Assembly (NCBI RefSeq): GCF_016342275.1
Contig: NZ_JAEIOT010000004.1
Location: 434,001-498,000 of the forward strand
Source of the DNA: Corynebacterium marambiense
Lineage (GTDB): Bacteria > Actinomycetota > Actinomycetes > Mycobacteriales > Mycobacteriaceae
Length of the DNA stretch: 64,000 bases
Reading direction: 5' to 3'
Shown: positions 34,737-42,982 of the stretch, piece after piece
How positions within the stretch are numbered: position 1 is the first letter of the stretch
Layout of the letters: each line of letters starts with the position of its first letter
The notes under the pieces: generated by a model
Databases searched by the model: none
Told to the model about the DNA's origin: nothing
Seen by the model: the letters and a program-made list of their open reading frames with translations, nothing else
Made by a program: the position numbers and the translations under genes

Positions 34737-34747
34737 GAAAGGAAACG

Positions 34748-36307
34748 GTGAGCCCCATGTCGAGCACCAATGACCCCCGGCGATCGCCCGGGGACAACCA
34801 GGGAGTCGAACGTCTCCAACAACTGATCGGTGGAGACTACCGCCTGCAGTGGATCATCGGGCACGGCGGCATGTCCACCGTGTGGCTCGCGACCGACGTC
34901 CGGAACAACCGCGATGTCGCCGTGAAAATCCTGCGTCCCGAGTTCTCGGACAACCGCGAGTTTCTCGATCGCTTCCGCAATGAGGCGGCGTCCGCCGAAC
35001 GCATCAATTCCGTGAACGTCGTCCGCACCTTCGACTACCGGGAGGTGCCTGACCCCGCCGGCCACACCTTCTGTTTCATCGTCATGGAGTACGTCCGTGG
35101 AGAATCCCTGGCGGACCTCATCTCCCGCAGGGGCCATCTCGACGAGGAACTCGCACTCGACGTTCTGGAGCAGGCCGCCCACGGGTTGTCCGTGATCCAC
35201 CAGATGAACCTCGTCCACCGGGACATCAAACCGGGCAACATCCTCATCACCGAGGAGGGACGCGTCAAGATCACCGATTTCGGCATAGCCAAAGCCGCTG
35301 CCGCGGTGCCGTTGACCCGCACGGGGATGGTCGTCGGTACCGCCCAGTACGTCTCCCCGGAGCAGGCCCAGGGCAAGACGGTCACGAGTGCGTCGGACAT
35401 CTACTCCCTCGGCGTCGTCGGATACGAGATGCTCTCCGGTAGGCGACCGTTCTCCGGTGACTCCTCCGTGTCCGTCGCCATCGCGCACATCAACCAGGCG
35501 CCCCCGCAGATCGGGACCTTCGTGTCCGCGCGAACCCGTGAACTCATCGGTATCTCGCTTCGCAAGGACCCGGAGCGGCGGTTCGCCGACGGCAACGAGA
35601 TGGCGCTGGCCGTGCACACGGTCCGGATGGGTGAGCGTCCACCACAGCCCCGTTCCGCCGCGATGGACCGGAGAGCACCGGCACCGACCCCGACGGAGTC
35701 GACCCGCATACTCGGCCAGGTCACGAACCCGACGACCGTGCAACCGGCCACCGGAGTCACGCCGCCGCCCGTACCGGTCCGGCCCGTGGTTAATCACCGT
35801 GCGCCCACCAGACAGGCGGCCACCCCGGCCGCATCACCGCGTCGCGGAGGGGGCGGACTGATCGCGTTCCTCGTGATCCTGCTCCTCGGTGCACTGGCCG
35901 CGGTAGTCTGGCTGCTGTTCTCCACGGGGACATTGACCCTCGACGGTGTCAACGGTCGGACCCCGCCGTCCAGCCCCACGGTCACCCGGTCACCCAAGCC
36001 TGAGTCTGAACCGACCGTGGTCACCGAGATCGTGACCACCGTGGTTCCGGCCCCCGAACCGGCCCCCGATCCGTCCACCGCGAAGCCAACCACCTCGAAA
36101 GCGACTCCGCCGCCGTCCGCGCAGACAACCACCCGGGAAACGGTTCCACCGGCGTCCGACGCCGCTGACGCCCCGGCACCTGCTGCGGAGAATGTAGGCG
36201 CCCGCGCGGCGACCGTCCCCAACGGGACCCCGGGTACCGTATCCGGGGTAGCTGCACAGAACAGATCCGCTACAGATACCGGAAGACCCGGAGAGGAGAC
36301 CCCGTGA
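34748..36307 (+). CDS. pknA: Ser/Thr protein kinase PknA
   Basis: 519 residues from GTG 34748, or ATG 34757. Gly loop IGHGGMSTVWLA, catalytic Lys in VAVKILRPEF, HRDIKPGNILI, DFGIAKAA and GTAQYVSPEQAQGK. A long Pro/Thr-rich juxtamembrane segment carries potential autophosphorylation threonines; one membrane helix at about 373-395 (LIAFLVILLLGALAAVVWLL); short extracellular Pro/Ala-rich tail with no PASTA. Its GTG partner pknB overlaps the stop. Confidence 0.95.
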   Translation: MSPMSSTNDPRRSPGDNQGVERLQQLIGGDYRLQWIIGHGGMSTVWLATDVRNNRDVAVKILRPEFSDNREFLDRFRNEAASAERINSVNVVRTFDYREVPDPAGHTFCFIVMEYVRGESLADLISRRGHLDEELALDVLEQAAHGLSVIHQMNLVHRDIKPGNILITEEGRVKITDFGIAKAAAAVPLTRTGMVVGTAQYVSPEQAQGKTVTSASDIYSLGVVGYEMLSGRRPFSGDSSVSVAIAHINQAPPQIGTFVSARTRELIGISLRKDPERRFADGNEMALAVHTVRMGERPPQPRSAAMDRRAPAPTPTESTRILGQVTNPTTVQPATGVTPPPVPVRPVVNHRAPTRQAATPAASPRRGGGGLIAFLVILLLGALAAVVWLLFSTGTLTLDGVNGRTPPSSPTVTRSPKPESEPTVVTEIVTTVVPAPEPAPDPSTAKPTTSKATPPPSAQTTTRETVPPASDAADAPAPAAENVGARAATVPNGTPGTVSGVAAQNRSATDTGRPGEETP

Positions 36308-38361
36308 GTGAGCACGTGCTCGGCGAGCGCTACGAACTCGGCGAGGTCATAGGTACCGGCGGTATGTCCGACGTCTACGCCGCGAAGGACACTCTCCTCG
36401 GCCGTGAGGTGGCGGTGAAGATGATGCGCGCGGAACTGGCGCGGGACGTCAACTTCCGAGAACGTTTCCGGCGGGAGGCCCAGAACGCGGGACGCCTGAA
36501 CCATCCGTCGATCGTCTCTGTGCTCGACACGGGCGAGACGGAGATGAACGGGATCAAGATCCCGTACATCGTGATGGAACGGGTACACGGGAGGACCCTG
36601 CGCGAGATCGTGCAGAACGACGGACCCCTGCGTCCAGCAGAGGCAGCACGGACACTGCTCCCCGTCTGTGAGGCGCTCCAGTTCTCCCATGACGCCGGTA
36701 TCGTCCACCGAGACATCAAACCGGCGAACATCATGATCACCAACACCGGATCGGTGAAGGTGATGGATTTCGGTATCGCCCGCGCCGTTGACGACGCGAC
36801 GTCGGCGATGACACAGACCTCCGCGGTCATCGGTACAGCCCAGTACCTTTCCCCGGAGCAAGCCCGGGGTAAGTCCGCCGACGCCCGCAGTGACGTCTAC
36901 GCGCTGGGCTGCGTTCTCTACGAGACGGTGACCGGGCGTCCCCCGTTCGAGGGCGACTCTCCCTTCGCCGTCGCCTTCAACCATGTCCATGAGGACCCGG
37001 AACCGCCGTCGTCATACATCCCGGACCTGACCCCGACTGCGGCACTCAACGTTGACGCCGTCGTACTACTCACGATGGCGAAGCACCCAGCGGACCGGTA
37101 CCAGTCGGCGGCGGAGCTCGCCGAGGACCTGACCCGGTTGGGACGTAACGCCGTGTCCAACGCAGCCCGAAGCCACATGCGGCCGATGCACACGGAGGAA
37201 CCGGATGCCCGGACGCGGGTGACCCGGATGACCGACGACGCCGCGACACGTCTGACCGCCGCCGGGTCAGGTTCGACCCCGCCCCCGGTCGCACCCGTCG
37301 TCAACGGATCCCGTTTGCCGGAACCGGGGAACCACCGACGTCGCAGCGGGAAAGGCCACCGGTACGCGGACAACCGCCCGGGAAACCGTGGCGTGTGGAT
37401 CGGTGCAGTGCTGGGCCTGGTGTTCGTTGCCGGGGCATTGGTCTTCGCGTACAACGTCTTCACCGGGGACAACAGCCCGGGCCGCGGTACCGGGGCACCG
37501 ATCAGTGTCAACGCCGACGGTACCGTCACGATTCCCGATGTCGAGGGGAAAACCCTGGCTGCGGCGCGTAAGTCCCTCGAGCAGCTCGATCTCAGGGTCA
37601 CCGTGACGATGCAGCCCTCCCCTGATGTCTCCGAGGGTATCGCCATCTCAACAAATCCCGCATCCAAATCGACCGTCCAGCCGGGATCCACGGTGACACT
37701 TCTCGTTTCCTCCGGAACCGAGCTGACGCGGGTTCCCGATCTCTCCGACATGAATACCGAGGAAGCGGAGCGGGCCCTCGTGCAAGCCGGTCTGTCACTC
37801 GATCCCGTGGTCCGGGAGGTAACCTCCGATTCCGTCAAGGAGGGCCAGGTCATCGAGCAGGACCCCGCGGCCGGCCGGAAGGTCTCGAAGGGCTCGAAGA
37901 TCAAGATCACCGTGTCCACCGGTCCCGAGATGGTCGCGGTACCGAATCTCGCCGGCCAACCGGTGGAGCAGGTGCGCCGTCGTCTCGAGGAGATGGATCT
38001 CGTCCCCGTCGTACAGTCGGTTGCCTCCGATCTGCCTGCGGGACACGTGACCGCGGTTCTCCGTGGTGGTACGGAGGTTCCCCGCGGAACCCCAATCACC
38101 GTCCAGGTCTCCGACGGATCGATGTTCCGTATCCCCGATCTCACCGGTATGGATGTCAACCAGGCTCTCGCGGCGCTCCGTGCGGCCGGCTGGACGTCCC
38201 CAGACACCTCCCTGCTACAGCAGCCGGTACAGACCGGAGCATTGATTGAGTCCGGTCAGATCGAGGGTCAGACCCCACTGCCCGGTGAGCTGACGGGGAA
38301 GGACGCTCTGGTGAGCATTCGGGTCAAGCAGTTCAACCTGTTGAAGGTGATCCAGCCCTGA
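36304..38361 (+). CDS. pknB: Ser/Thr protein kinase PknB with four PASTA domains
   Basis: 685 residues from GTG 36304 overlapping the pknA stop. Kinase domain 1-270 with IGTGGMSDVYAAKD, VAVKMMRAE, HRDIKPANIMI, DFGIARA and GTAQYLSPEQARGK. One membrane helix at about 363-385. Four extracellular PASTA repeats begin at VTIPDVEGKTLAAARKSLEQ, VPDLSDMNTEEAERALVQ, VPNLAGQPVEQVRRRLEE and IPDLTGMDVNQALAALRA, which bind muropeptides or lipid II. It controls wall synthesis and division by phosphorylation. Confidence 0.96.
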   Translation: MSEHVLGERYELGEVIGTGGMSDVYAAKDTLLGREVAVKMMRAELARDVNFRERFRREAQNAGRLNHPSIVSVLDTGETEMNGIKIPYIVMERVHGRTLREIVQNDGPLRPAEAARTLLPVCEALQFSHDAGIVHRDIKPANIMITNTGSVKVMDFGIARAVDDATSAMTQTSAVIGTAQYLSPEQARGKSADARSDVYALGCVLYETVTGRPPFEGDSPFAVAFNHVHEDPEPPSSYIPDLTPTAALNVDAVVLLTMAKHPADRYQSAAELAEDLTRLGRNAVSNAARSHMRPMHTEEPDARTRVTRMTDDAATRLTAAGSGSTPPPVAPVVNGSRLPEPGNHRRRSGKGHRYADNRPGNRGVWIGAVLGLVFVAGALVFAYNVFTGDNSPGRGTGAPISVNADGTVTIPDVEGKTLAAARKSLEQLDLRVTVTMQPSPDVSEGIAISTNPASKSTVQPGSTVTLLVSSGTELTRVPDLSDMNTEEAERALVQAGLSLDPVVREVTSDSVKEGQVIEQDPAAGRKVSKGSKIKITVSTGPEMVAVPNLAGQPVEQVRRRLEEMDLVPVVQSVASDLPAGHVTAVLRGGTEVPRGTPITVQVSDGSMFRIPDLTGMDVNQALAALRAAGWTSPDTSLLQQPVQTGALIESGQIEGQTPLPGELTGKDALVSIRVKQFNLLKVIQP

Positions 38362-38364
38362 TCC

Positions 38365-38399
38365 CGGTGATTCCACCGCGTCCGGGTGGAGTCACCGGT
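38365..38399 (+). terminator. Hairpin after pknB
   Basis: CCGGTGATTCCACC pairs with GGTGGAGTCACCGG (one G-T mismatch) four bases after the pknB stop; no long T run, so a weak or attenuating terminator at the operon end. Confidence 0.55.
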
Positions 38400-38538
38400 G
38401 GTACTGGTAGATTGTCACCTATGTCCGGCATCCACCGGCGCCGGTGCCGGTGACCGAAGCTGTGGCTCCGTTGGCCCGGAGCACACGGTATCGAGGGTGT
38501 CCGTCGAAAACACATCACGCCAATCTGTAGAGGTAACC

Positions 38539-38805
38539 ATGCCGAAGTCAAGGATCAACAAGACCACCGCCCCCGTGTCCAGCGGTGGAGCGAACCGTGT
38601 GCCGGTGAAGATCAACGCCAGCGGCACTCCGCTCTGGTACAAGATCATCATGTTCGGCCTCATGCTGGCCGGGCTCGCCTGGCTCGTCGTGAACTACCTT
38701 GCGGGCACCCACATCCCGCTCATGCTGGAGCTGGGTCCGTGGAACTACCTCATCGGCTTCTCGCTCTTCATCCTGGGTCTGCTGATGACCATGGGTTGGC
38801 GCTGA
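38539..38805 (+). CDS. crgA: Cell division protein CrgA
   Basis: 88 residues from ATG 38539 with AGAGGTAA upstream; a longer frame from 38386 is not protein-like. Short basic N-terminus [17 protein letters not shown], then two membrane helices ([20 protein letters not shown] and [20 protein letters not shown]) with GTHIPLM between. CrgA recruits FtsZ, FtsQ and PBPs to the septum in mycobacteria and streptomycetes. Position next to pknB is conserved. Confidence 0.93.
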   Translation: MPKSRINKTTAPVSSGGANRVPVKINASGTPLWYKIIMFGLMLAGLAWLVVNYLAGTHIPLMLELGPWNYLIGFSLFILGLLMTMGWR

Positions 38806-39610
38806 CCCGTCGACATCGGTTTCTTCCGCCGGATCCCGGCGCAGCATATTGACTGTTGCGCCGGGATTCGGCTTTTCCGTGCCCACCGCCCAGGCCGGTG
38901 CCGTGCTTCTCCCACCACCGGTGGATGACCAGGAGCAGATGCGGTGGGAAAGACGGTGGCTACGCCCCCGGCAGTACCGGTCCACAGGCGTCACGCCGCC
39001 AGCTCCCAACATCCGCGTCCGCAAGATGACCGGACCAGCACCCGAACATGTCCAACGTGTACGTCCACGGGGCGCACATCGATCCATGGCGACGGTCTTC
39101 CGCCTGTTATCCACCGTGTCCGGTTGATGGCTCCATCGGGCCTCGACACTATCCGGTTGGTTCAGAACACTCACGCCTGTCGCTCCGGTGGTGGGGCCTG
39201 CCCCGGTATCCGGCGTCGGCCCCACGGAAACCGAGTTATCCACAGGCTAGATGAGTTACACACAGGTAATTTGTGGATAACTCGCTCCACATCGTGTGCA
39301 GTGGTTTATCCACAGCCTGTGAAGAGAATTGTGGAGGAAACGCGCGGATCTGATTTCACAGAGAAATACACAGCCTGTGGATAAGCCTGTGCACTGTTTC
39401 CCCCATTCGCACATAATTTCGTTTCGCCGCAGATAATCTCAGTACACAGCGTATGTACCCACACGCGTACGCGGCGAATTACAAGACTGTCATTATCCAC
39501 AGTGTGGATAACTCCTGTGGACGGACCACCACACGCGAGTAACACACAGGAAACCCCCGGCAACGGTGAACAAACGGCCGGGGGTTGTAAACAGGTGGGG
39601 GATCAGGGGG
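38806..39610. other. Large intergenic region with a DnaA-box cluster
   Basis: 805 bp without a supported gene between crgA (plus) and the rhomboid gene (minus), which converge here. The left half is GC-rich and featureless; the right half (39.23-39.52 kb) is packed with DnaA boxes, listed separately. Confidence 0.7.
39236..39511. other. Cluster of six perfect DnaA boxes
   Basis: TTATCCACA at 39236-39244, 39306-39314 and 39493-39501; its complement TGTGGATAA at 39272-39280, 39376-39384 and 39503-39511. The last two form a 19-bp inverted pair around one G. A degenerate TTACACACA lies at 39256-39264. DnaA binding is an inference from the consensus; could be an origin element or a DnaA-titration locus. 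Confidence 0.8.
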
Positions 39611-40324
39611 TCAGGATAGCGAAGCTCCTGTGGACAACATCGCGACACGAACCAGAACGGCGATGACCGCCACCGCGCAGATGGAACCGAGTCCGAACCA
39701 TCTCGCCCCACGGCTCCGCACGCCGAACAACACCCCGGCAAGCAGTGCGCCCGTTGCCAGGCCGCCAAGATGCCCCCACAGGGACACACCCGGAGTCATC
39801 AGCGTGTACGCGAGATTCACGCCGATCAACACAAGTGCCCCTCCCACCTGGGAATCCTTCCTCGAGTAGGCGATTGCGACGAATACCGCCATCAGTGCGT
39901 ACACGGCTCCCGAGGCCCCCACCGTCGGGCTCCCCGGGCTCTGCCAGACGACGGTCGCCGACGCTCCGAGCGCTCCAGTGACGAGTATCCCCGCGGTCAA
40001 CGGGGACCCGAAGGTCCACTCCGTCTCCCGGCCGATGAGGTAGAGCAGAATCACGTTGATCAGCATGTGGCCGATTCCCAGGTGCAGCAGGCTGGACCCG
40101 AGTGCGCGGAGCGGCCCGAACGGGGAGCCGTCCATCAGGGGGAGGTACAGCACCCAGGCATCACCGAGGCCGCTGTCATTGAGGTTGCCGGTAATTGAGT
40201 GGGACTGTACCGCAGTGATCATAAACACGATGATGATCAGGGTGGCGGTCGCCGCGGAGACCGGTGCCTGACGGTAGAGGTTGCGGGCCATCTGGGCGGG
40301 TGGTGTCGGGGATGACGGGGACAA
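39611..40324 (-). CDS. Rhomboid-family intramembrane serine protease
   Basis: 237 residues with six or seven membrane helices. Catalytic Ser138 in PTVGASGAVYALMA (GxSGx), catalytic His185 in SLWGHLGGLATGALLAG, and the H-x3-N motif as LHLGIGHMLINVILLYLIGR. It cleaves substrate helices within the membrane. The pair rhomboid–cyclophilin next to crgA/pknB is conserved in mycobacteria. Transcribed toward the DnaA-box cluster. Confidence 0.92.
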   Translation of the reverse strand: MSPSSPTPPAQMARNLYRQAPVSAATATLIIIVFMITAVQSHSITGNLNDSGLGDAWVLYLPLMDGSPFGPLRALGSSLLHLGIGHMLINVILLYLIGRETEWTFGSPLTAGILVTGALGASATVVWQSPGSPTVGASGAVYALMAVFVAIAYSRKDSQVGGALVLIGVNLAYTLMTPGVSLWGHLGGLATGALLAGVLFGVRSRGARWFGLGSICAVAVIAVLVRVAMLSTGASLS

Positions 40325-40404
40325 GGCGGCCTCCGGGGTCGGTGCCGGATCCCATTCTGCTCGGGCTCCGGATGCAAGGTGGTCGGGTACGGTGGGGCAC
40401 GAAT

Positions 40405-40479
40405 AAGACCCCGCACATCGACAGCCGCAACAGTCACCATGGTGGCGGCTGCAGCGGTCCGTACGATATGCGGGGTCTT
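40405..40479. terminator. Long nested hairpin between ppiA and rhomboid genes
   Basis: AAGACCCCGCACATCG (40405-40420) pairs with CGATATGCGGGGTCTT (40464-40479) at 15 of 16 positions; an inner CAGCCGC/GCGGCTG stem (40422-40428, 40445-40451) sits within it. It lies after ppiA on the minus strand and could terminate or attenuate read-through into the rhomboid gene. Confidence 0.65.
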
Positions 40480-40528
40480 CCGGTGCGTGGGATGCTCGCG
40501 CCGTGTCAGTCGGCGCGACCGCTCCAGG

Positions 40529-41056
40529 TCAGTCCGTGGTGATCTCGACGGTCTCGATGACCACGGGCTCCGTGGGGCGGTCCATGCGGTCGGTGGCGGT
40601 CGTGGCGATAGCGTCGACGACCTTCTTCGACGCCTCGTCGGTGACCTCGCCGAAAATGGTGTGCCGGTTGTTCAGATGCGGTGTCGGTGCCACGGTGATG
40701 AAGAACTGGGAGCCGTTCGTGCCCGGGCCGGCGTTAGCCATCGCCAGCAGGTAGGGACGGTCGAAGGACAGTTCCGGGTGGAACTCGTCGGCGAACTGGT
40801 ACCCGGGGCCGCCACGTCCGGTTCCCGTGGGGTCGCCGCCCTGGATCATGAACTGGTCAATCACACGGTGGAACACGGAGCCATCGTAGAACGGGCCGGT
40901 GGTGGATCCGCTGGCGTTGTTGGTCTTGTACTCACTCGTGCCCTGCGCAAGACCGACGAAGTTGTCGACGGTCTTCGGCGCATGATTTCCGAAGAGATCA
41001 ATAGTGATGTCACCACGGTTGGTGTGGAGGATCGCGGTCGCGGTCTTGTTTGTCAT
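40529..41056 (-). CDS. ppiA: Peptidyl-prolyl cis-trans isomerase (cyclophilin)
   Basis: 175 residues from ATG 41054-41056. Cyclophilin motifs: [32 protein letters not shown] with catalytic Arg and Phe, [19 protein letters not shown] and [19 protein letters not shown]. No signal peptide, so cytoplasmic. It speeds proline isomerisation during folding. Same position as in mycobacteria, near crgA. Confidence 0.95.
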   Translation of the reverse strand: MTNKTATAILHTNRGDITIDLFGNHAPKTVDNFVGLAQGTSEYKTNNASGSTTGPFYDGSVFHRVIDQFMIQGGDPTGTGRGGPGYQFADEFHPELSFDRPYLLAMANAGPGTNGSQFFITVAPTPHLNNRHTIFGEVTDEASKKVVDAIATTATDRMDRPTEPVVIETVEITTD

Positions 41057-41263
41057 GCGTTCCATGCTAGTCAACCGCCGTCATCCGTGCTGGTTTCCAC
41101 GCGCCGCTGTGTCGCCGAAGTCCCCACGGGCGGCCGTCCGGAGTTACGCTAGTTACACCACAGCCCGACGAGTATCTTCGGTTGTACAGTCACGGGTCAC
41201 CCCCGCCTGTTCGACTGCGGTAGCTCGACTGGGGCACTACACCTCTCAACCAAGGAGAAGCGC

Positions 41264-42226
41264 GTGAACCCCTCGACCATCCGTATGGCGTACAAACTCG
41301 GTCGGCAGGCCTTCGGCTCCGCCCGTGACTACCGCACCCGCCACCAAGCCGACAGCTACGACGATCTCGTCGCGAAAGCGAACGACTTCGCGGAGCGTCG
41401 CAAGGCGATCAGCCAGGTCCGTGACGACCTCAGCGAGAAGGCTGGATCCTTGGCTGAGGAGTCCCAGGCCCAGGCCGGTGCCCTGCTCAGGGAGTCCCGC
41501 CACCGGCTGGAGAAGCTCCGCCAGCAAGCGGAGGAGAAGGGCGCGGATCTGACCCAGGACATCGAGAAGAAAGGTGGCCGACGGATGAAGAAGGCTCGGA
41601 AGGCCGCGGAGAAGGCCCGGAAGAAGGCGGAGAAGAAGATCAATCGCCGGAAGTGTCTGACCAGCCGCTGCGGTGGTGGGGACGGCCGTGGCCGGTTGGC
41701 CAATCTCACGCTTCTCGCGCTCCTGGTCTCGACTGTCGCGGGGATCATCTACTGGCTGCGTAGCCGGGCCGACAAGCCGGGAACGACGCCCCCGAATGTG
41801 CGGGATCACGCTGCGGAATCCGCTGACGCCGTCGCCGACAAGGCGGCGGCCACCGCATCGGAGGCGACCGCCCGTGCCGGAGAACGTCTCGCGGAGGCCC
41901 GCGCCAAGGCGGACGCACTCCTCGACAAGGCGGACGATGCCTTCGACGATGATTCCGTCACCGACGCCGTCGCCGACAAGGCGCAGGAGATCGCAGACGA
42001 GGTCCAGGGCAGTGCGGACGAAATCGCCGAAGAGGTGGCCGACAAGGCCGGGGACATCGCGGACAAGACCCGCGACGGGGTCGAAGATGCCGCTGATGCG
42101 GTCCAGACCCTCGCCGAAGACGCGGAAACCGTCACCGAGGCCGTCGCCGCCGATGCGGCCGACGCCGCGAAGGACATGGCGGATGACGTCAAGAAGGCTG
42201 CAGAAGAGAAGAAGAGCGACAGCTGA
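41264..42226 (+). CDS. Ala/Lys-rich coiled-coil membrane protein
   Basis: 320 residues from GTG 41264 with AAGGAGAAG at the right distance. Residues 1-140 are basic coiled coil (ERRKAISQVRDDLSEKAGSL, then KKARKAAEKARKKAEKK), a single membrane helix at about 146-166 (LANLTLLALLVSTVAGIIYW), then an acidic Ala/Asp-rich coiled coil with repeated ADKA, ADAV and DEVQ units. No enzyme domain. Charged coiled coils on both sides of one membrane helix suggest a scaffolding or envelope-spanning role; the sequence says no more. Start of the inverted gyrA segment. Confidence 0.75.
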   Translation: MNPSTIRMAYKLGRQAFGSARDYRTRHQADSYDDLVAKANDFAERRKAISQVRDDLSEKAGSLAEESQAQAGALLRESRHRLEKLRQQAEEKGADLTQDIEKKGGRRMKKARKAAEKARKKAEKKINRRKCLTSRCGGGDGRGRLANLTLLALLVSTVAGIIYWLRSRADKPGTTPPNVRDHAAESADAVADKAAATASEATARAGERLAEARAKADALLDKADDAFDDDSVTDAVADKAQEIADEVQGSADEIAEEVADKAGDIADKTRDGVEDAADAVQTLAEDAETVTEAVAADAADAAKDMADDVKKAAEEKKSDS

Positions 42227-42339
42227 CCCACGGTCACGACCGTTCCCAGGTCCCGCGGATCTCGGTTTTCCGGGTCCGCAGGACCTTTTTCATTCCCCTC
42301 GTCGCCGAGGCACGGGGCGGTGCGACGGGGTGCATGGAT

Positions 42340-42624
42340 TCAGCGCGCGTTGATCCGCCGCAGGATTTCCGCAGCTGCATCGGCGAAGATGTCGTTCGCA
42401 CCGTCGAGTGGCGCCAGTCGGATGATCGCCTCGGACAGTGCCGCCGCAGCGGAGCGGACGTCCCGGTGCACGGGGATCCCCAGGTAGCTGGCTGAGGTCA
42501 CGGCGGCGGCACCGGCGAGCAGGGCGTGGTCGCGGACGCGGACGCGGTGCACTGCGGCGACCTCATCCGCGATGATGAGGAGCTGTTCCGAGGTGAGCGG
42601 GCGGACCCGTGGAGCAGGGTTCAC
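42340..42624 (-). CDS. Doc/Fic-like toxin, degenerate active site
   Basis: 94 residues, overlapping the antitoxin-like gene by ATGA. Helices LTSEQLLIIADEVAAVHRVR, VRDHALLAGAAAVTSASYLG and AAAALSEAIIRLAPLDGAND match the plan of the Doc (death-on-curing) family. The catalytic motif expected as HxFx(D/E)GNKR reads LAPLDGANDIFA: the His, and the Lys/Arg after GN, are missing. It may be inactive or have another role. Family call moderate. Confidence 0.6.
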   Translation of the reverse strand: MNPAPRVRPLTSEQLLIIADEVAAVHRVRVRDHALLAGAAAVTSASYLGIPVHRDVRSAAAALSEAIIRLAPLDGANDIFADAAAEILRRINAR

Positions 42625-42830
42625 CGGCCGTACCTGAGTCTGTGCTCGGTCGCTGCGTAGCCGCTGACCACGGTCCGCGCCAGTTCGGCGACCTCGGCAT
42701 CGGCGAGCACCCGGGCCGCGGTCGCGACGATCGCCCGTGTCGCGGCCTCCTGTTTGCTGGTGCCCTGTGCCTGGGCAAGGAGTGTGAGGGCCCGGTCCTG
42801 GGCATCGGTGAGGCGGAGTGTCATGGCCAT
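42621..42830 (-). CDS. Ribbon-helix-helix (CopG-type) antitoxin-like protein
   Basis: 69 residues: MAMTLRLTDAQDRALTLLAQ, then GTSKQEAATRAIVATAAR, a typical beta-strand/helix/helix of the MetJ/CopG fold. Fits the antitoxin partner of the downstream Doc-like gene, with which it overlaps (ATGA). A 13-bp palindrome just upstream is a likely autoregulatory site. Confidence 0.65.
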   Translation of the reverse strand: MAMTLRLTDAQDRALTLLAQAQGTSKQEAATRAIVATAARVLADAEVAELARTVVSGYAATEHRLRYGR

Positions 42831-42851
42831 GATCCGAGACTACTCCGTTGA

Positions 42852-42864
42852 TACCAATTTGGTA
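42852..42864. promoter_or_regulatory. Putative operator of the toxin–antitoxin-like pair
   Basis: TACCAATTTGGTA, palindrome with 6-bp arms, 22 bp upstream of the antitoxin start and about 120 bp before gyrA. RHH antitoxins usually bind such sites. Confidence 0.5.
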
Positions 42865-42982
42865 CCACTCATGGGGTTTATCCTGACCTAGTGGCGTTGA
42901 GAGCCCGTTTGCGGACTTCAGCGGGTTAGAATGGTTGAGATCAAGACCTTTATCAACCTGCTAGACGGAAATTAGGTGACCC

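Noticed and set aside
36918..38207. A 429-codon minus-strand frame across pknB
   Set aside because: Shadow of the kinase and PASTA sequence; composition is Ser/Arg/Thr-rich with no domain.
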